DNA of 64,000 bases, from positions 1,426,001 to 1,490,000 of the forward strand of contig JAUCEF010000006.1 in assembly GCA_033558025.1 (NCBI GenBank), given 5' to 3'. The DNA is from Phytophthora sp. 'mugwort'. Lineage: Eukaryota; Oomycota; Peronosporomycetes; Peronosporales; Peronosporaceae. A program made the position numbers and the translations under genes. Numbering within the stretch: the first letter of the stretch is position 1; every line of letters starts with the position of its first letter. Shown here one piece after another: positions 21,439 to 33,200 of the stretch. A model generated the notes under the pieces. It searched no databases, was not told where the DNA came from, and saw nothing but the letters and a program-made list of their open reading frames with translations.

Positions 21439-24400
21439 CTACGCCAATTTCCACTGGAATATTGACCTGTCGTTTCCTCCAACTGAGATCAGGTACTTGT
21501 CATCGAAGCTGAAGCGCACGTTGGCGACGTGGGACGAATGGCCTCGGCAGGCGACGAATTTTGACTACAAATACAAACACACAAAATATGAGATGGCAGG
21601 CATGGGGTTTCGTGTTAGCTGAGCCCCAGGTACCCCTTTTGGAATGCACGGATAGCGGAAGAACTTGACGTTGCCGGAGTCATCTCCGGACGCGAGGATT
21701 GTACGTGACGCAGACGCACTAACAGCATTAATGTCGGTACCATCAGCACAGTCTGGCCAAATTCCTTGTACGGGCCACCCCAGCGTGCAGGTCCACGTCG
21801 CCCACTTCACATCCCGCATGGATGACGCCCGGCTAACTTGACTGCTCGACGCTGTATCGCAAAAGAGGTACTCATAAGCGCCACAGTTTGACTGAATGTA
21901 CTTGCTGTCGTCTGAAAAGTCAAAATGCGTGATGTAACTGTTGTGCTTGCTAAATGGTTTCTGCTTCTTAAATTCGGACGCCCCGGAACCTACCGAGTAG
22001 AGGTAGATTAAATTGTCATGAGAACCAAGGGCGAGAATGTCTCCACTAGGCGAGAACTTGATGTCACTGATCCATTCCTTCGCTGGTTTGTCTTGAAACA
22101 CCACTTTCTCCGTATCCAGATCGTGTGTTTGCAAGACAGCAAACCCTCCTTCTCTCGATTGTGTTTGGGCCTGCTTCAGTGCCGGCTTTTTCCTCCGTCG
22201 GACACCATTGTCGCCACCAAATCCTATCGCTAGCAGCTCGGAATCCGGTGAGTAGGCGCATGTACGAGCCTTCGCCGGGAGGAAACGCGCTTGTATCAAT
22301 CGTTTCGCCTCCATATCCCACACACGCAATGTTCGGTCATCACCAACCGTTATGAACTCTCGCTTAGAAGGATGAACAGCTAAACCCCATAATTCCATCG
22401 CGAAATGGCCAGAGAATAGCGGCTGGCCACCGTTAAGAACCCCTCCGCTTGCCACATCTATCTCGATGATGTCACTCGAGCAAGTTCCAACAAGAAGTTT
22501 TCTGCCTGTGGAGTTTAAAAACACGCTGTTAATGGCTTTGCCAAAGCTTCCGACATGCATCGCGTCCAAATCGAAACACTTAAGCGACTGATACGCTGAA
22601 TTCCACATCACAACACGACCATCTTTTCCGCCTGATAGCAACACGGAGGAGTTACCAGCAGGGTTATCAGTAGAATTCGTACTAGCCACGACTCGAACCT
22701 CTCCGGCGTGTGCTTTAACCGTTCTTGAGAGATCATTGCCTCTCCATATATAAAGCTCTCCACTAGCTGTCCCCGTCACAAAATCACCGCCAAAGTTACA
22801 TCCTGTCGGATACGTCTGTAAACTACCTTTTGTGCCGACAATTCCTTTCTTCGAAACGATGGTTTTTCCTTGGATTGACCAGAAAAGTACGTGTTTGACC
22901 CCACCTGTGATAATAGTATCAGCTTTTGTCCCGAAGCAAGCAAAGCGATTTATGGCCTTGTCGCCTTTGCCTGTAGCCAGGAGTTTGGCCAAAGTCCACG
23001 ATCCATTGCTGGCATCTATCCAAACCGCCAACGAGTGATCGTCGTCATCTCCGACGCTGACAAGTCTCGTGGAATCACTACTGAAGGCAAGCGACACGAT
23101 CCCGCGCGTATGAAACTCCTTCATTTCGCAGCGTAGCTCCCCCGTGTGGGCATCCCATACTCTGACTGCAGGCTTCTTTCCGCGTTCTCCTGTCGCGATC
23201 AGATTGCGTTTAGCGTCACAAAGCGCAAAGCTAATAATGTCGTCGTTATGTCCAATGTGGTGCTTTTGCAGATGATTCGCTGAGTCATAGATGATCCCCA
23301 CTGCTGCCGTGTGATAAACAATCTCGTCCTGCACATTGTATACCAAATTCTGTTGTGAAAACTCGGATTGATAGCCGTATACCCAGTCCAGCTCAACACT
23401 CAAGCTTGGTTCACGAGAGTTAGGCGTGGCAGCATTCGTGGGGGCAACGATCGCTCCTATCCACGGCTTCACTGCCATAAATTCGTCCCCAATAGGGTCG
23501 TCAAATGCCTCCTCTGATTCTGCTGACGAATCGGTTGCTTCTTCTTGTGCCAGTAGATGAAATTGTTTTCCAGAGTCTGCTGGAACTCGTTCGTTCTCGC
23601 TCAAGACTCTCCACTCCATGACGGATCGATCATTTCCACCAATACTTACAACATAGCTGTCATCATGAGACCACCGTACATTAGTCACGTGAGACGAATG
23701 TCCGCGGTGGTCAGCCGAGCTCGCATTCTTTGCCAGGCAGGGATAGCGATAAAGCTTGACGAGACCAAAATCGTCTGACGTGACCAAAAGGTTTCCGTGC
23801 GAATTGCGAGCGACAGCATTTACATCAGTGCCATCGGAACATGGTGGCCAAATGCCTTGCACAGGCCACCCAAGCACGCATGTCCAGGAATGCCATTGGG
23901 TATCTCTTGTGCTGCTCGCAGACGTAATGTGCTTACCGGTGGTACCGTTACTAAATAGAAGCTCGTAGGCACCACAATTACTCTGTAAGACTTGGCCGTC
24001 CGCTGAGAAATCAAAGTGGGTGATGTAGCTCTGGTGCTTATCAAATACTCCTGTCTTCACGACCTTGGTGGTATTGCGATCAAGTCGATACAGATAAATC
24101 TTGTGATCGTGTGAACCGACTGCAAGAACGGAACCATTGGGTGAAAACTTTATCTCGCTGATAGCTTGCTTGGACGGTCGGTCTTCAAACACCTTTTTCG
24201 TCAAGTCACTATAGCAAAGCAGAACAATGCCGCCTGTTTTCGCTTGAGCTGCCTTTGATAGCCCGGTGACCGCATTACGCCCGCCGAATCCTATCGCGAC
24301 GATATCGGCCGAATCTGTTAGTGCACACGCTCGGGCGACACATTCAAGTCTCTGAACCCTTAGCTGAGTTTTCTTAATCAGACACCATACTCGAATAGTC

Positions 24401-27400
24401 TGATCATCTCCAACAGTGCAGTACTCTGTCTTCGTTGGGTGGCAAGCGAGACCCCAGACCTCCATTTTACAATGGCCACGAGTAATTGTCGATAGCGCTG
24501 GCTGAGTCCGACCGGCATCGAATTCGAGCAGATCGCTACCCCCCGTACCTACTAAGAAAAGTCTGGGAGAAACTCGACTGGAACAAACACTTCGAATTTC
24601 GGAATTCAAGAGTTTGGCGCCTTGAAGAGTGTGCTCCTTCATATCGAAAACAGCCATGCTGGTGAACTGCGAGTCCCAAACAACAATCTTGGAGTCCTTT
24701 CCGCCACTAATTAATTCTCTTTCCGTTGCGTAGAGTGCTAGGATGGTACTGTTGTGTGCTTGGACAGCCTTAGTGACATCCACTGAGCTTTGGAATATTA
24801 CTAGATGACCAGTCGAAGCACCTGCAACAACCATTTGTCCAAACGATACGACACATTCAAATACGGTCGGCACTTTACCAATTTGAAACGTCTTGTTCCC
24901 GAAAATTGCTTTCTTTGAAGTGAGATTCTTCCCTTGTTCCGTCCAGAAACGAATATGCTTGTCTCCGCATGTCACCCATTCCTTCGTAGCAGGATGATAA
25001 CAGATACCACGTACATTATTACGCTCCCCACGAGATTGCGATGACAACACTCCACTTTGCCAACTATAAATCGCGATGGAATGGTCGTCATCGCCACCCA
25101 CGCTCCCAAGTTTTGTACCATCACTTGAAAAACAAATACCATTCACAAAATGCTGGTGAAATCCTTCAAGACAAGGTGCTACAGCATTTCCGCTTGTAGA
25201 ATCCCAGACATAGATTTTGGGTTTCTTACCCATTTGTGAAGTTGCAAATGTTGTGCCATTCGGATGAGCACACATGGCAACGACATCGTCGTCGTGACTT
25301 CTGAAAAAGGATTGACGCTGAGCAGCTTTGTCAAACACGATGCCAAGGGCAGCAGTATGATACACTATCTTGCCATTTGAATCATATCGGGCGTTGTTCG
25401 AGGCTGTTTGAGCTTGATAGCCATGCACTCGCTCCAGTTCAAGCCTAGTATTTGGAGACGAGCTGTCCATTTTCACTGTTGCAGCTTTCGAAGGTGCCAC
25501 TACAGCCCCTAGCCACGGTCGTACTGCCATAAATTCATCACCTATATCGTCGTCATTCGAAGCCATCCTTTGCAACGGATCATCAGCTCTTTTATCAAGT
25601 AAGTCAAATTTGTCGCTAAAACTATCAGTCTCACTAGGACGTTTGAAACTGTCCTTTTCATCGAGTTGCTGGTCGTACTTCCAGACAAAGACACATCTGT
25701 CATTTCCACCAACAGAAACAATGTAGCTATCATCAAAAGACCATCTGACGTTGGTGACGTGAGAAGCATGACCGCGTAGCTCGAGAAATGAAGCTATTTC
25801 TAAGGCACAAGGGCTCTGGAAAATCTTAACCTTTCCAAAATCATCGCCTGTAACCAGTAACTTTCCGTTGTTAGATCGGTCGACAGCGTTCACGTCTGTG
25901 CCATCACTCTCCGCTTCCCAAATGCCTTGCACCGACCATCCTAACGTGCTGGTCATTGTATGCCATAACTCATCTCGAAAGGTTGAAGCATTCGTGATGT
26001 GTTTACCCGTTTTCACCTCAGTGAATAACAGCTCGTACCCACCTGAAGTGCTTTGCAAATAATTTCCATCCAATGAGAAGTCAATATGCGTGATGTAGCT
26101 TGAGTGCTTGTTAAATACATGAGTCCGTGAAAAACCCTTGAGTACATTGTACAAGTAGATCTTAGAGTCATGGCTTGCTACAGCTAATGTTCGATTGTCA
26201 GGCGAGAACTTGATATCATTCACCCATCGTTTAGCATCAAAGCAGGGTTCTTTTGCACAGGATAAATCAATAGCGCTATACACTACAAACCCTCCCTTAG
26301 GCTGCCTTTTCTTCGCATTGGATGTTGATTTCACTTGCGACCCGTTTGCGGACTTTCCAGAATCCTCAATACCAAGACCCACCGCAATTAATTTGCCATC
26401 TCCAGAATAAGCGCAAGTACGTCCCGGTATTGGCAACATGAGGAATCCCAGCTCGTGCTGTGCCACCAAATCCCAAATGCGAAGCGTTTGATCATCTCCA
26501 ACCGTACAACACTGTTGCTTTGTTGGGTGAACAGCTAAACCCCAGAGTTCTCCTTGAAAGTGCCCCTTAATCAGTGCCCCAGAGTGGATATTTCGTCCCG
26601 TCCTGGCGTCCAGCTCATAAATCTCAGATGTTGGTGTGCCGACAAGAATCGATCGCCTATCAGGAGAATAGCAGCAGCTTCGTATTCCCTTGCACTGCGG
26701 GAGTGATGACGATTCAAGCGGGATCTGAATAGGAGTGCCTACTTGTTTCAGCTTGTCCGCCCATTGAATGAGTTGGCCATCTCGGCCCCCCGAAAGCAAC
26801 AGCCCTGACGCGTAAAACAGAGCGGTGATCGCTCCTTCGTGTGCCTTTACGACATTTGTCAGTTGCCTCCCCACAAAGAGATACAAACACCCATCGCTCG
26901 TTCCAACAACTACTGCCTGGTCTGCCGTCTCGAGATATTGAGCCACAGGAAAAGACTGGAGAGATCCCTTTTTTCCCAGCACACCTTTCTTCGATACGAG
27001 TTCTTTTCCTTCAAGGGACCAAAACTCGACGTATTTTTGGCCACACGTAACAAATTCGCTAGATAAGCGAGGGTTTGTAGTGATGTGGAACGGGGCCGCT
27101 TTGTTGCCTTTCACCGATATCTTCAGCACTGCAGACTTCCAATTGCTGCTCGACTCGTAGATTGCAAGGCTGTGATCGTCATCTCCACCAATTGATACCA
27201 GCATTTCCGGACTTAGGAATGCTAGCTGTAAAATACCGCGCTTGTGAAACCCTTGAAGGACGCATTGCACCTCTATTGAGTCCAAATCCCATATAATAAT
27301 CTTTGGCTGTTTCCCAATCTCACCACTTGCAGCTAGCGGGAGACGTGAGTGCAGACATATACTCAGCACATCATCTGTATGAGAAAGATGATGGCGTTGC

Positions 27401-28557
27401 TTCATAGACCTTGTGTTTAGCACAACGCATGCTGCTGCAGCGGGATAGACTATTTCTTCGAAGCGTCCAGCCTTAGCACTTGCCGTAGTTGCTGTGTAGC
27501 GTACATTATTTTTACAATCTTGTGCGTTATAGCCGAATATCCAATCCAGCTTAACCGACACCAATGGAGCTCCCTTTGAGAGTCGTGGAATTTTGCTTGG
27601 AGGCACAATCGCTCCAATCCACGGCTTGACTGCTAAGAACATATCACCAATATTATCCTGCATACCGTCCACTGGCGTATCCATGACTGTCGAAGAAACC
27701 GAGGTCTCAGAATGCTTCTCTAGTTTGGCTACCAGTTCAGGCGTTTCAGCAATCTCCACCGCCACCGAATCAAGTTCACGCCTCCCAGGACTAGCATCAA
27801 CCACGTCGAGCAAATCAAAAAGTTCGCTGGCTCTCTTGTTTTTCACGCAAAAGTCCCGAAATTGCTCGCATGTGATCGTAGTCGACCCTTGCTCTGACCC
27901 TCTCTCTTTCAGCAATGAAGCTCCACAGTTCGAAATTTCTTGGAATGTAGATTCGGCTAGCATAATAATGTCATCTTCGTTCATCATTGCATCCAAGCTC
28001 GTACCGCTACTGCTTGAAGTTGGCTGGAGGATTTTCGCTAGTCCCGACAGCGTTGACTTCAATGAGATCGTGAACTCATCCAAGTCCAACGCTCCGTCCT
28101 CCGACATATCCCACGAATCAAACAGCAAATCGACTTTCTCGCCCAGCGGAATGGCAGCGATGAATGCAATAGCGGAGAGGAACTCGAGTGCGTCAATCGC
28201 TGCCAAGTCGTCGGGCGTACTCTGGTACTGATGGCTCTGAAGGGCCCGAGCTCCCAGCTGCACTTGCTGCCACCGTCTCTGCGTCAATGGGTCAGCAAAT
28301 AGCTCAAAGGCAGCGTCGGCATACTCTGCAACGCGCGCATTAGAGTTCTGAAGGCTGGAGACGCCGGAGGCAACCGCTCGACAGCAGATGGAGCGCAACT
28401 GGCTCTTGGACAGCGCGAAGCTCGTCGCCGAGTCGTAGAACGCGCGCCAGAACGCCTCAACCTCATGCACCCGCAGGTTGTCGAATGGCAGGATGGCGTC
28501 GGCTAATGCCACAGCCTGCCGATCCTTCACGGCCGCTAGTAGCAGAGCGTTGCCCAT
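21439..28557 (-). CDS. EMAP-like (EML5/6-type) microtubule protein with EF-hand, three HELP-WD40 units
   Basis: Exons 28557-21634 and 21564-21439 join across a 69-bp GT-AG intron, adding KFVACRGHSSHVANVRFSF...FQWKLA to the long frame and completing the last WD repeat; total about 2,349 aa. The N-terminus starts MGNALLL, a possible N-myristoylation site. An EF-hand (DSWDMSEDGALDLDEF) lies near residues 147-163. Three repeats of the EMAP unit follow, each opened by a HELP-type motif (VKPWIGAIVPP, VRPWLGAVVAP, VKPWIGAIVAP) and many WD40 blades (VGDDQTLRIWD and similar). EML proteins bind microtubules or tubulin. The triple unit matches animal EML5/EML6; the added EF-hand suggests calcium responsiveness (inference). 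Confidence 0.9.
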
Positions 28558-28734
28558 GTTGTGATGATGATTGCACCCTTTCGCGTCTTCAACGACGGTA
28601 TTTTCACCAATGAATATGAGTTTTATGACTGTACGAGTTGTGTGGTGGCAAGCTTATTTCCGACCAATCACGCTGCGCAAGAAGGCCACGGGAGAATCCG
28701 CGCCACTCAAATACCAAGCGTACACGCAGCGAAT
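28558..28734. promoter_or_regulatory. bidirectional promoter region, EML-like gene and eIF1
   Basis: 177 bp between the divergent start codons. Plausible initiator elements include GTATTTTCACCAATG and GCGCCACTCAAATAC on the + strand. No site is certain. Confidence 0.4.
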
Positions 28735-29167
28735 ATGGCCGACATCCAGAACTTCCAGACCTTCGGTATGTTCTCGTGGTGATAAATGGGCGATATTAAG
28801 GGTATTATGCTGTCAGGTAGACCCGACCAACGTGCTGATACGTTTAATGATTTTATTTCGCCCTACAGACGCCTTTGCGGACGCCAAGGACGATTCTAGC
28901 ATCGGCGGCGGCAAGGTGCACGTGCGGGTGCAGCAGCGCAATGGCCGTAAATGTCTGACGACCGTGCAGGGTCTGGCCGATGACCTGGACGTTAAGCGTA
29001 TCCTCAAGGCCTTCAAGAAGAACTTCAGCTGCAACGGTGCTATCGTCAAGGACGACGAGCTGGGCGAGATCATCCAGTTGTCGGGCGACCAGCGAACTAA
29101 CATCCGCGAGTTCCTGCTGGACCAGGAAATCTGCACGGACGCCCAGGTGGTGCTCCACGGTTTCTAA
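28735..29167 (+). CDS. translation initiation factor eIF1 (SUI1)
   Basis: Exons 28735-28765 and 28869-29167 join as MADIQNFQTF|DAFADAKDDSS, giving 109 aa. The body contains KVHVRVQQRNGRKCLTTVQG, DVKRILKAFKKNFSCNG and IIQLSGDQRTNI, the standard eIF1 sequence. eIF1 binds the 40S subunit and enforces start-codon selection. The intron is 103 bp GT-AG right after the tenth codon. Length matches the family. The longer frame from 28571 that reads through the intron is not the protein. Confidence 0.95.
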
Positions 29168-29495
29168 GCCGGTTGTAGTGGCCCAGGTGCTGTAACTTTT
29201 AGCTGCCGCCGGCCTCAGCGTCGCGACGACGATTGTTGGCTCGTCGATCCGAAAGAGTTAGGTGCGAAGGGAGGAGGGAGCGAGGTGGCAGACCTCTCTT
29301 CCAATTTCTCTGCAGTTATTGAAGGAATATATTTGATGCTTCAGTTGTTGAGAGAGCTCAGTGTATTGCTATTGCAACCTTCAGTGTTTCCATCACACCT
29401 GCTCTGGTGCAGCTACACTTCGATATAGAAACAGACACAAGAACGACGATGCACCGGCATCTGAATCGCACTCCGTGAATAGCAGCACCCAACGC

Positions 29496-30094
29496 TTACG
29501 TGCGGTCGTTAATCTTGAACTCCGGGAAATCGAGGTCCGGTTGCCAAATGCCCTGGATGGTCGGACGCTTCGAGATGACCGGCTTCTTGATGAGCGTCAT
29601 TTTGCGCCCGCTTGAGTTGCGAAGACGCTCCAGCTGCAGAACCATATCAACAATATATTCGCGAAAATATATGGTTAGTACCTGCAGGACTAGAAATACT
29701 AAAATATTCGGAAGTGCACTGCTGCAATTGCTGTGTGGTTATTATGCACGAGCCGCACCTGCTTCATGATAAAGGGGATGTCCTGGTTCTTGATATCCGA
29801 CACCTTGCGCTCATTTGTCACTGCAATAACGCGGTAGCACAACATTTAGAATCGTGATTCCAGCTTAAAGTTACAGCGAGAACTGCTGTCAAGCCTGTAC
29901 ACACCGTAGTCTCCGACGAGGATAGGATGGCGGGCGCCCTTGAGCTCCGTCTCAAAATGCACCTGCGGGTTCTCCTCCACGAACTTGAGGAAGCGCTCGT
30001 CGCCCAGAAGCTGTCGTACGTAGCGGCTGCTGCCGCCGTGCTGGCAGTACCGGACCGTCACCTTCTTGAGCTGCCATACGCCCTTGGTCGCCAT
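29496..30094 (-). CDS. mitochondrial ribosomal protein mL43
   Basis: Exons 30094-29905, 29820-29759 and 29633-29496 join in frame to 129 aa. The first exon has MATKGVWQLKKVTVRYCQHG and GSSRYVRQLLGD, the L51/S25/CI-B8 (thioredoxin-like) fold of mL43; later exons add ERKVSDIKNQDIPFIMKQ and KKPVISKRPTIQGIW, matching the mL43 C-terminal block RP-x-QG-W. The second intron (125 bp) contains an internal CAG|GTACT that could serve as an alternative site. It is a large-subunit mitoribosomal protein. Divergent from the ATR gene. Confidence 0.88.
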
Positions 30095-30252
30095 CCTGTC
30101 TTCAATTGAGCGTGCGGTGGGTGAATCGTTTGGCTTTGAGGACCGCTGTGTACCACACCACAATATCCGCTTAAGTGCGTTGAAGTAATGATCATCACTC
30201 CTACGTGCCTCGAACTTGCCGCCAATAGTGCGCACTCGTTGAGGTGAGCTCC
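30095..30252. promoter_or_regulatory. bidirectional promoter region, mL43 and ATR
   Basis: 158 bp between divergent start codons. Contains TGATCATTACTTCAACG on the minus strand, weakly initiator-like. Confidence 0.35.
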
Positions 30253-33200
30253 ATGGCGTCGCGCTCTAGCGCTGAAGAAACCGAGAAGGGCGACGTGGAC
30301 AGTTTGCTGCGGGTCGTGCGCGCCCACCAAAGACAGCATGACGACGAAGCGTATGACTCGAGCACGCTTGCCGCCATCCGCCGCTGCAAGACCATGTTGA
30401 CGAAGCTGCGCAAGCTGCTGCCCAAGCTCATGCGACCCATCGCGACGCTGCCGACGGATAGAGCCGGGCCCGTACTGCAGGATTTGTGCCACCTTCTGAC
30501 TCTGCTGCTGGGTGGCGGCGCGTGTCCGCACTCGATGACGCTCTTTATGGAGGGCAACAAGGCCGTCGCACGCAGCGAGAACCCGGCGGTCTCGGGATTC
30601 CCATCCTACCCGACGATGGCCACCATGCTGTTCTACATGGTGTCGTTTTACACGAATGAGAGGCTGCGACAGGCACAGCGAGACGTGCGCAACGTGACGC
30701 TGCAAATGGTGCTGTTCCTGCAGAGGAACGATGTATATGGGTTCATTCACTTCTTCCGAGACACAGTGCAGCTATTGGAGGACTGCTTCTTACTGGAGGA
30801 ATCACTGAAAAACAGAGAATCGATAGAAATTTTACCTGGGGGAGCGAGCATTGCGTGCTACTTGGATACGGCAATTCACGTTTACCAGGATGCAGAAGGA
30901 CCGTTGGGCGCGAAAAGCAATGTTATGCTATGTGGCTGCATGCCAATTACAGATGCGAACCAACTTTACGTACGCAGGAAGCAGTTGATGGAGATGCTAC
31001 CGTCTATTCATGTCAGCTCGTATCGAATGGTTGTGGTGCTTCGGCAATCGGTGGTTGTTCTAGCGGACCAGATCATTCGCGAGCATAGCGCGATGCTGGG
31101 AGAAGACCAGTCTTTTGACAGGCTATGCCAACTCGTGGAATTATTTGTTATCAAAAACGACGAGCTTGTGAAAAACGCCGATGAGGCGCACGTGATCGGC
31201 GCCGTGTCAAGCCAAGACGCGGACGAAGTTTCTCGAAGCACACTTCGGTTGCTGCATACGATGTTGCAGGCCAGTATATCGTCAGAAAGGCGGTTTGTCC
31301 GCTTGACGTTGATGTACCTAAATGCTGGCTTTCTTCGCGAAGCTAACCCGCGGGCATTGAAAGCCTGCGCTGCCATACTTCTATTGATTGGTGACGCTTA
31401 CCCTCGTCTCTCGAAGTTTGCCACTGATGCCCTATGGCCACCTTTCGAGTCGTGGATATATGGGAATATGGGTCTGGTTTGTGATAGAAATTGTGGAAGC
31501 AAAAACACCGTGGACACAATTTGGATGGCAGTGTTTTCAATTTTAGGCTTATACACTCGTCAGTCCAGTACTGCATCTTCCGCTTCGTTGTTTGTCGAGT
31601 TGTTGGAGCATGTTGATGTAACAGTATCTATTCCAGCAATGATTTCGAGTATCATTGATACCATTTACCATGTGCTGTCAACGAAGGATTTGCTGACGAA
31701 AGTGGCACGCTTCATATCCAACGAACTGGTGAGGAACCGACCACATACGGTTAGTTCAAGTCAAATTGCCAACACAACAAAGAAGCGAAAACGAAATGAG
31801 ATGCATCTGGATAGGCAGGGTCCATCATCAATTTTGCGTCGTGAAAACAACTCCGAGTTGCACGAAGATTTAGGCCGATGGATACTTGACCTTCTCTTCA
31901 TTGGGAATGGCAGTGAACGGAAGAGCATAGTGGGATTTACCACTGCTTTGCGGGTGATTTTGCCTCTTCGGCGCTATATTGTAGCCTTTGCTCGACTTGA
32001 AAGTTTTTCAATATTCCGAGCGATACTTCAGCGTGTCGATTTGATTGTGAACACCCACGCGCCGTCGCTTACCTCTCTCACAAGTGAATATTTGGATTTG
32101 TGGATCATCTTGCTGCGATATTTTGACGATCACGAGCTCGAAAAGTATCGCGACTTGCTCACCAAAGTTGTGGGAAGTGTAGAAACACAGGAGATATTTG
32201 CACGTAGTGTAGAACGGGATAAAACATTTGGGGTGCCAGACTGTTGGGAGTACCTGGATTTCTTAGGATTGTACCAGCGTCATCCCAAATGCCACGACAT
32301 ATCTCCAACGGAGAGGCTTGCCGAAGTGTCGTACGACTACCTTCGTAGCGCCGACGCTGTGATTGACGTTCTTTTCCGCAAATCTGTGGCTCTCCGTGGT
32401 CCATTCTTGGTATACTTTGTGTGGTCACGCCCTGTGACGCTCAATATTGTCGACGAGGATTCATGGAGGAATGCTCTTCCATGGAAGGTTGCATATCGAG
32501 CCATTTTGCAAGAAACATCACTTGATGCGGCAGCGCGTTCTTATCTTGCAATGACCCCCCTTCTTGCTTTCTTTGTCGTATCTGGGTCGCTATCCTCCCC
32601 GAAAAAGATGGCGTCTTGCCTCATGGAAGCTTTTAGTGGGAAAATTCAACGCGCGGCGTCAGATACGATTTTGTCGGCAATAGTACAAGCGTGCGGAGCA
32701 GTGCTTTGCGCAACGGCGTACGGCCAAGCATCCGTTGAGGGAGAAAACAACCTCTGCGATAGAAAAAGTAGTGCCGTCTATTCTTTCAGCAAAAATTGTC
32801 AGTGTCGACAAATTTCTAAGGGCTGCCAAGCGATGCCGATCCCACTAGCTTTATTCGAGCCCATTATTTGTTGTGAGACAGGCAGTGCTTCCGAAAGCGT
32901 TCAAGTTGTCAAAGTTAATGCACTTTCGAGCGTATTCGAGCATTCCGAAGTTGATTACGGAAAAGACCAGACAGCGATACGATTCGTGGAGTACCTTCTA
33001 ACGTGCTTTGAGCATGGTTCGGAACGTGTCCGTCAAGCAGTAGTTGAAGCGGTTGTCCGCCAACCATGTCTACTTGATGCGATGATTGATCCGGCGAAAG
33101 AGGGTCTTGCTGGACTGATGGAACGGCTGGAGAGTCGTATGACGGCTGCTGAAGAAAGCAATAGTGATAGTGACATCGCTGCAATGATGTTGACATCGGG

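Noticed and set aside
27593..28231. 212-aa frame antisense to the EML-like gene
   Set aside because: It lies wholly opposite the EF-hand region of a strongly supported gene and shows no domain; it is a codon-bias shadow.
28571..29167. 198-aa frame covering eIF1
   Set aside because: It reads through the eIF1 intron and 5' leader. The spliced start MADIQNFQTF|DAFADAKD matches eIF1.
30244..30252. Upstream GTG start for ATR
   Set aside because: Non-ATG start only three codons upstream of a good ATG; the ATG at 30253 is preferred.
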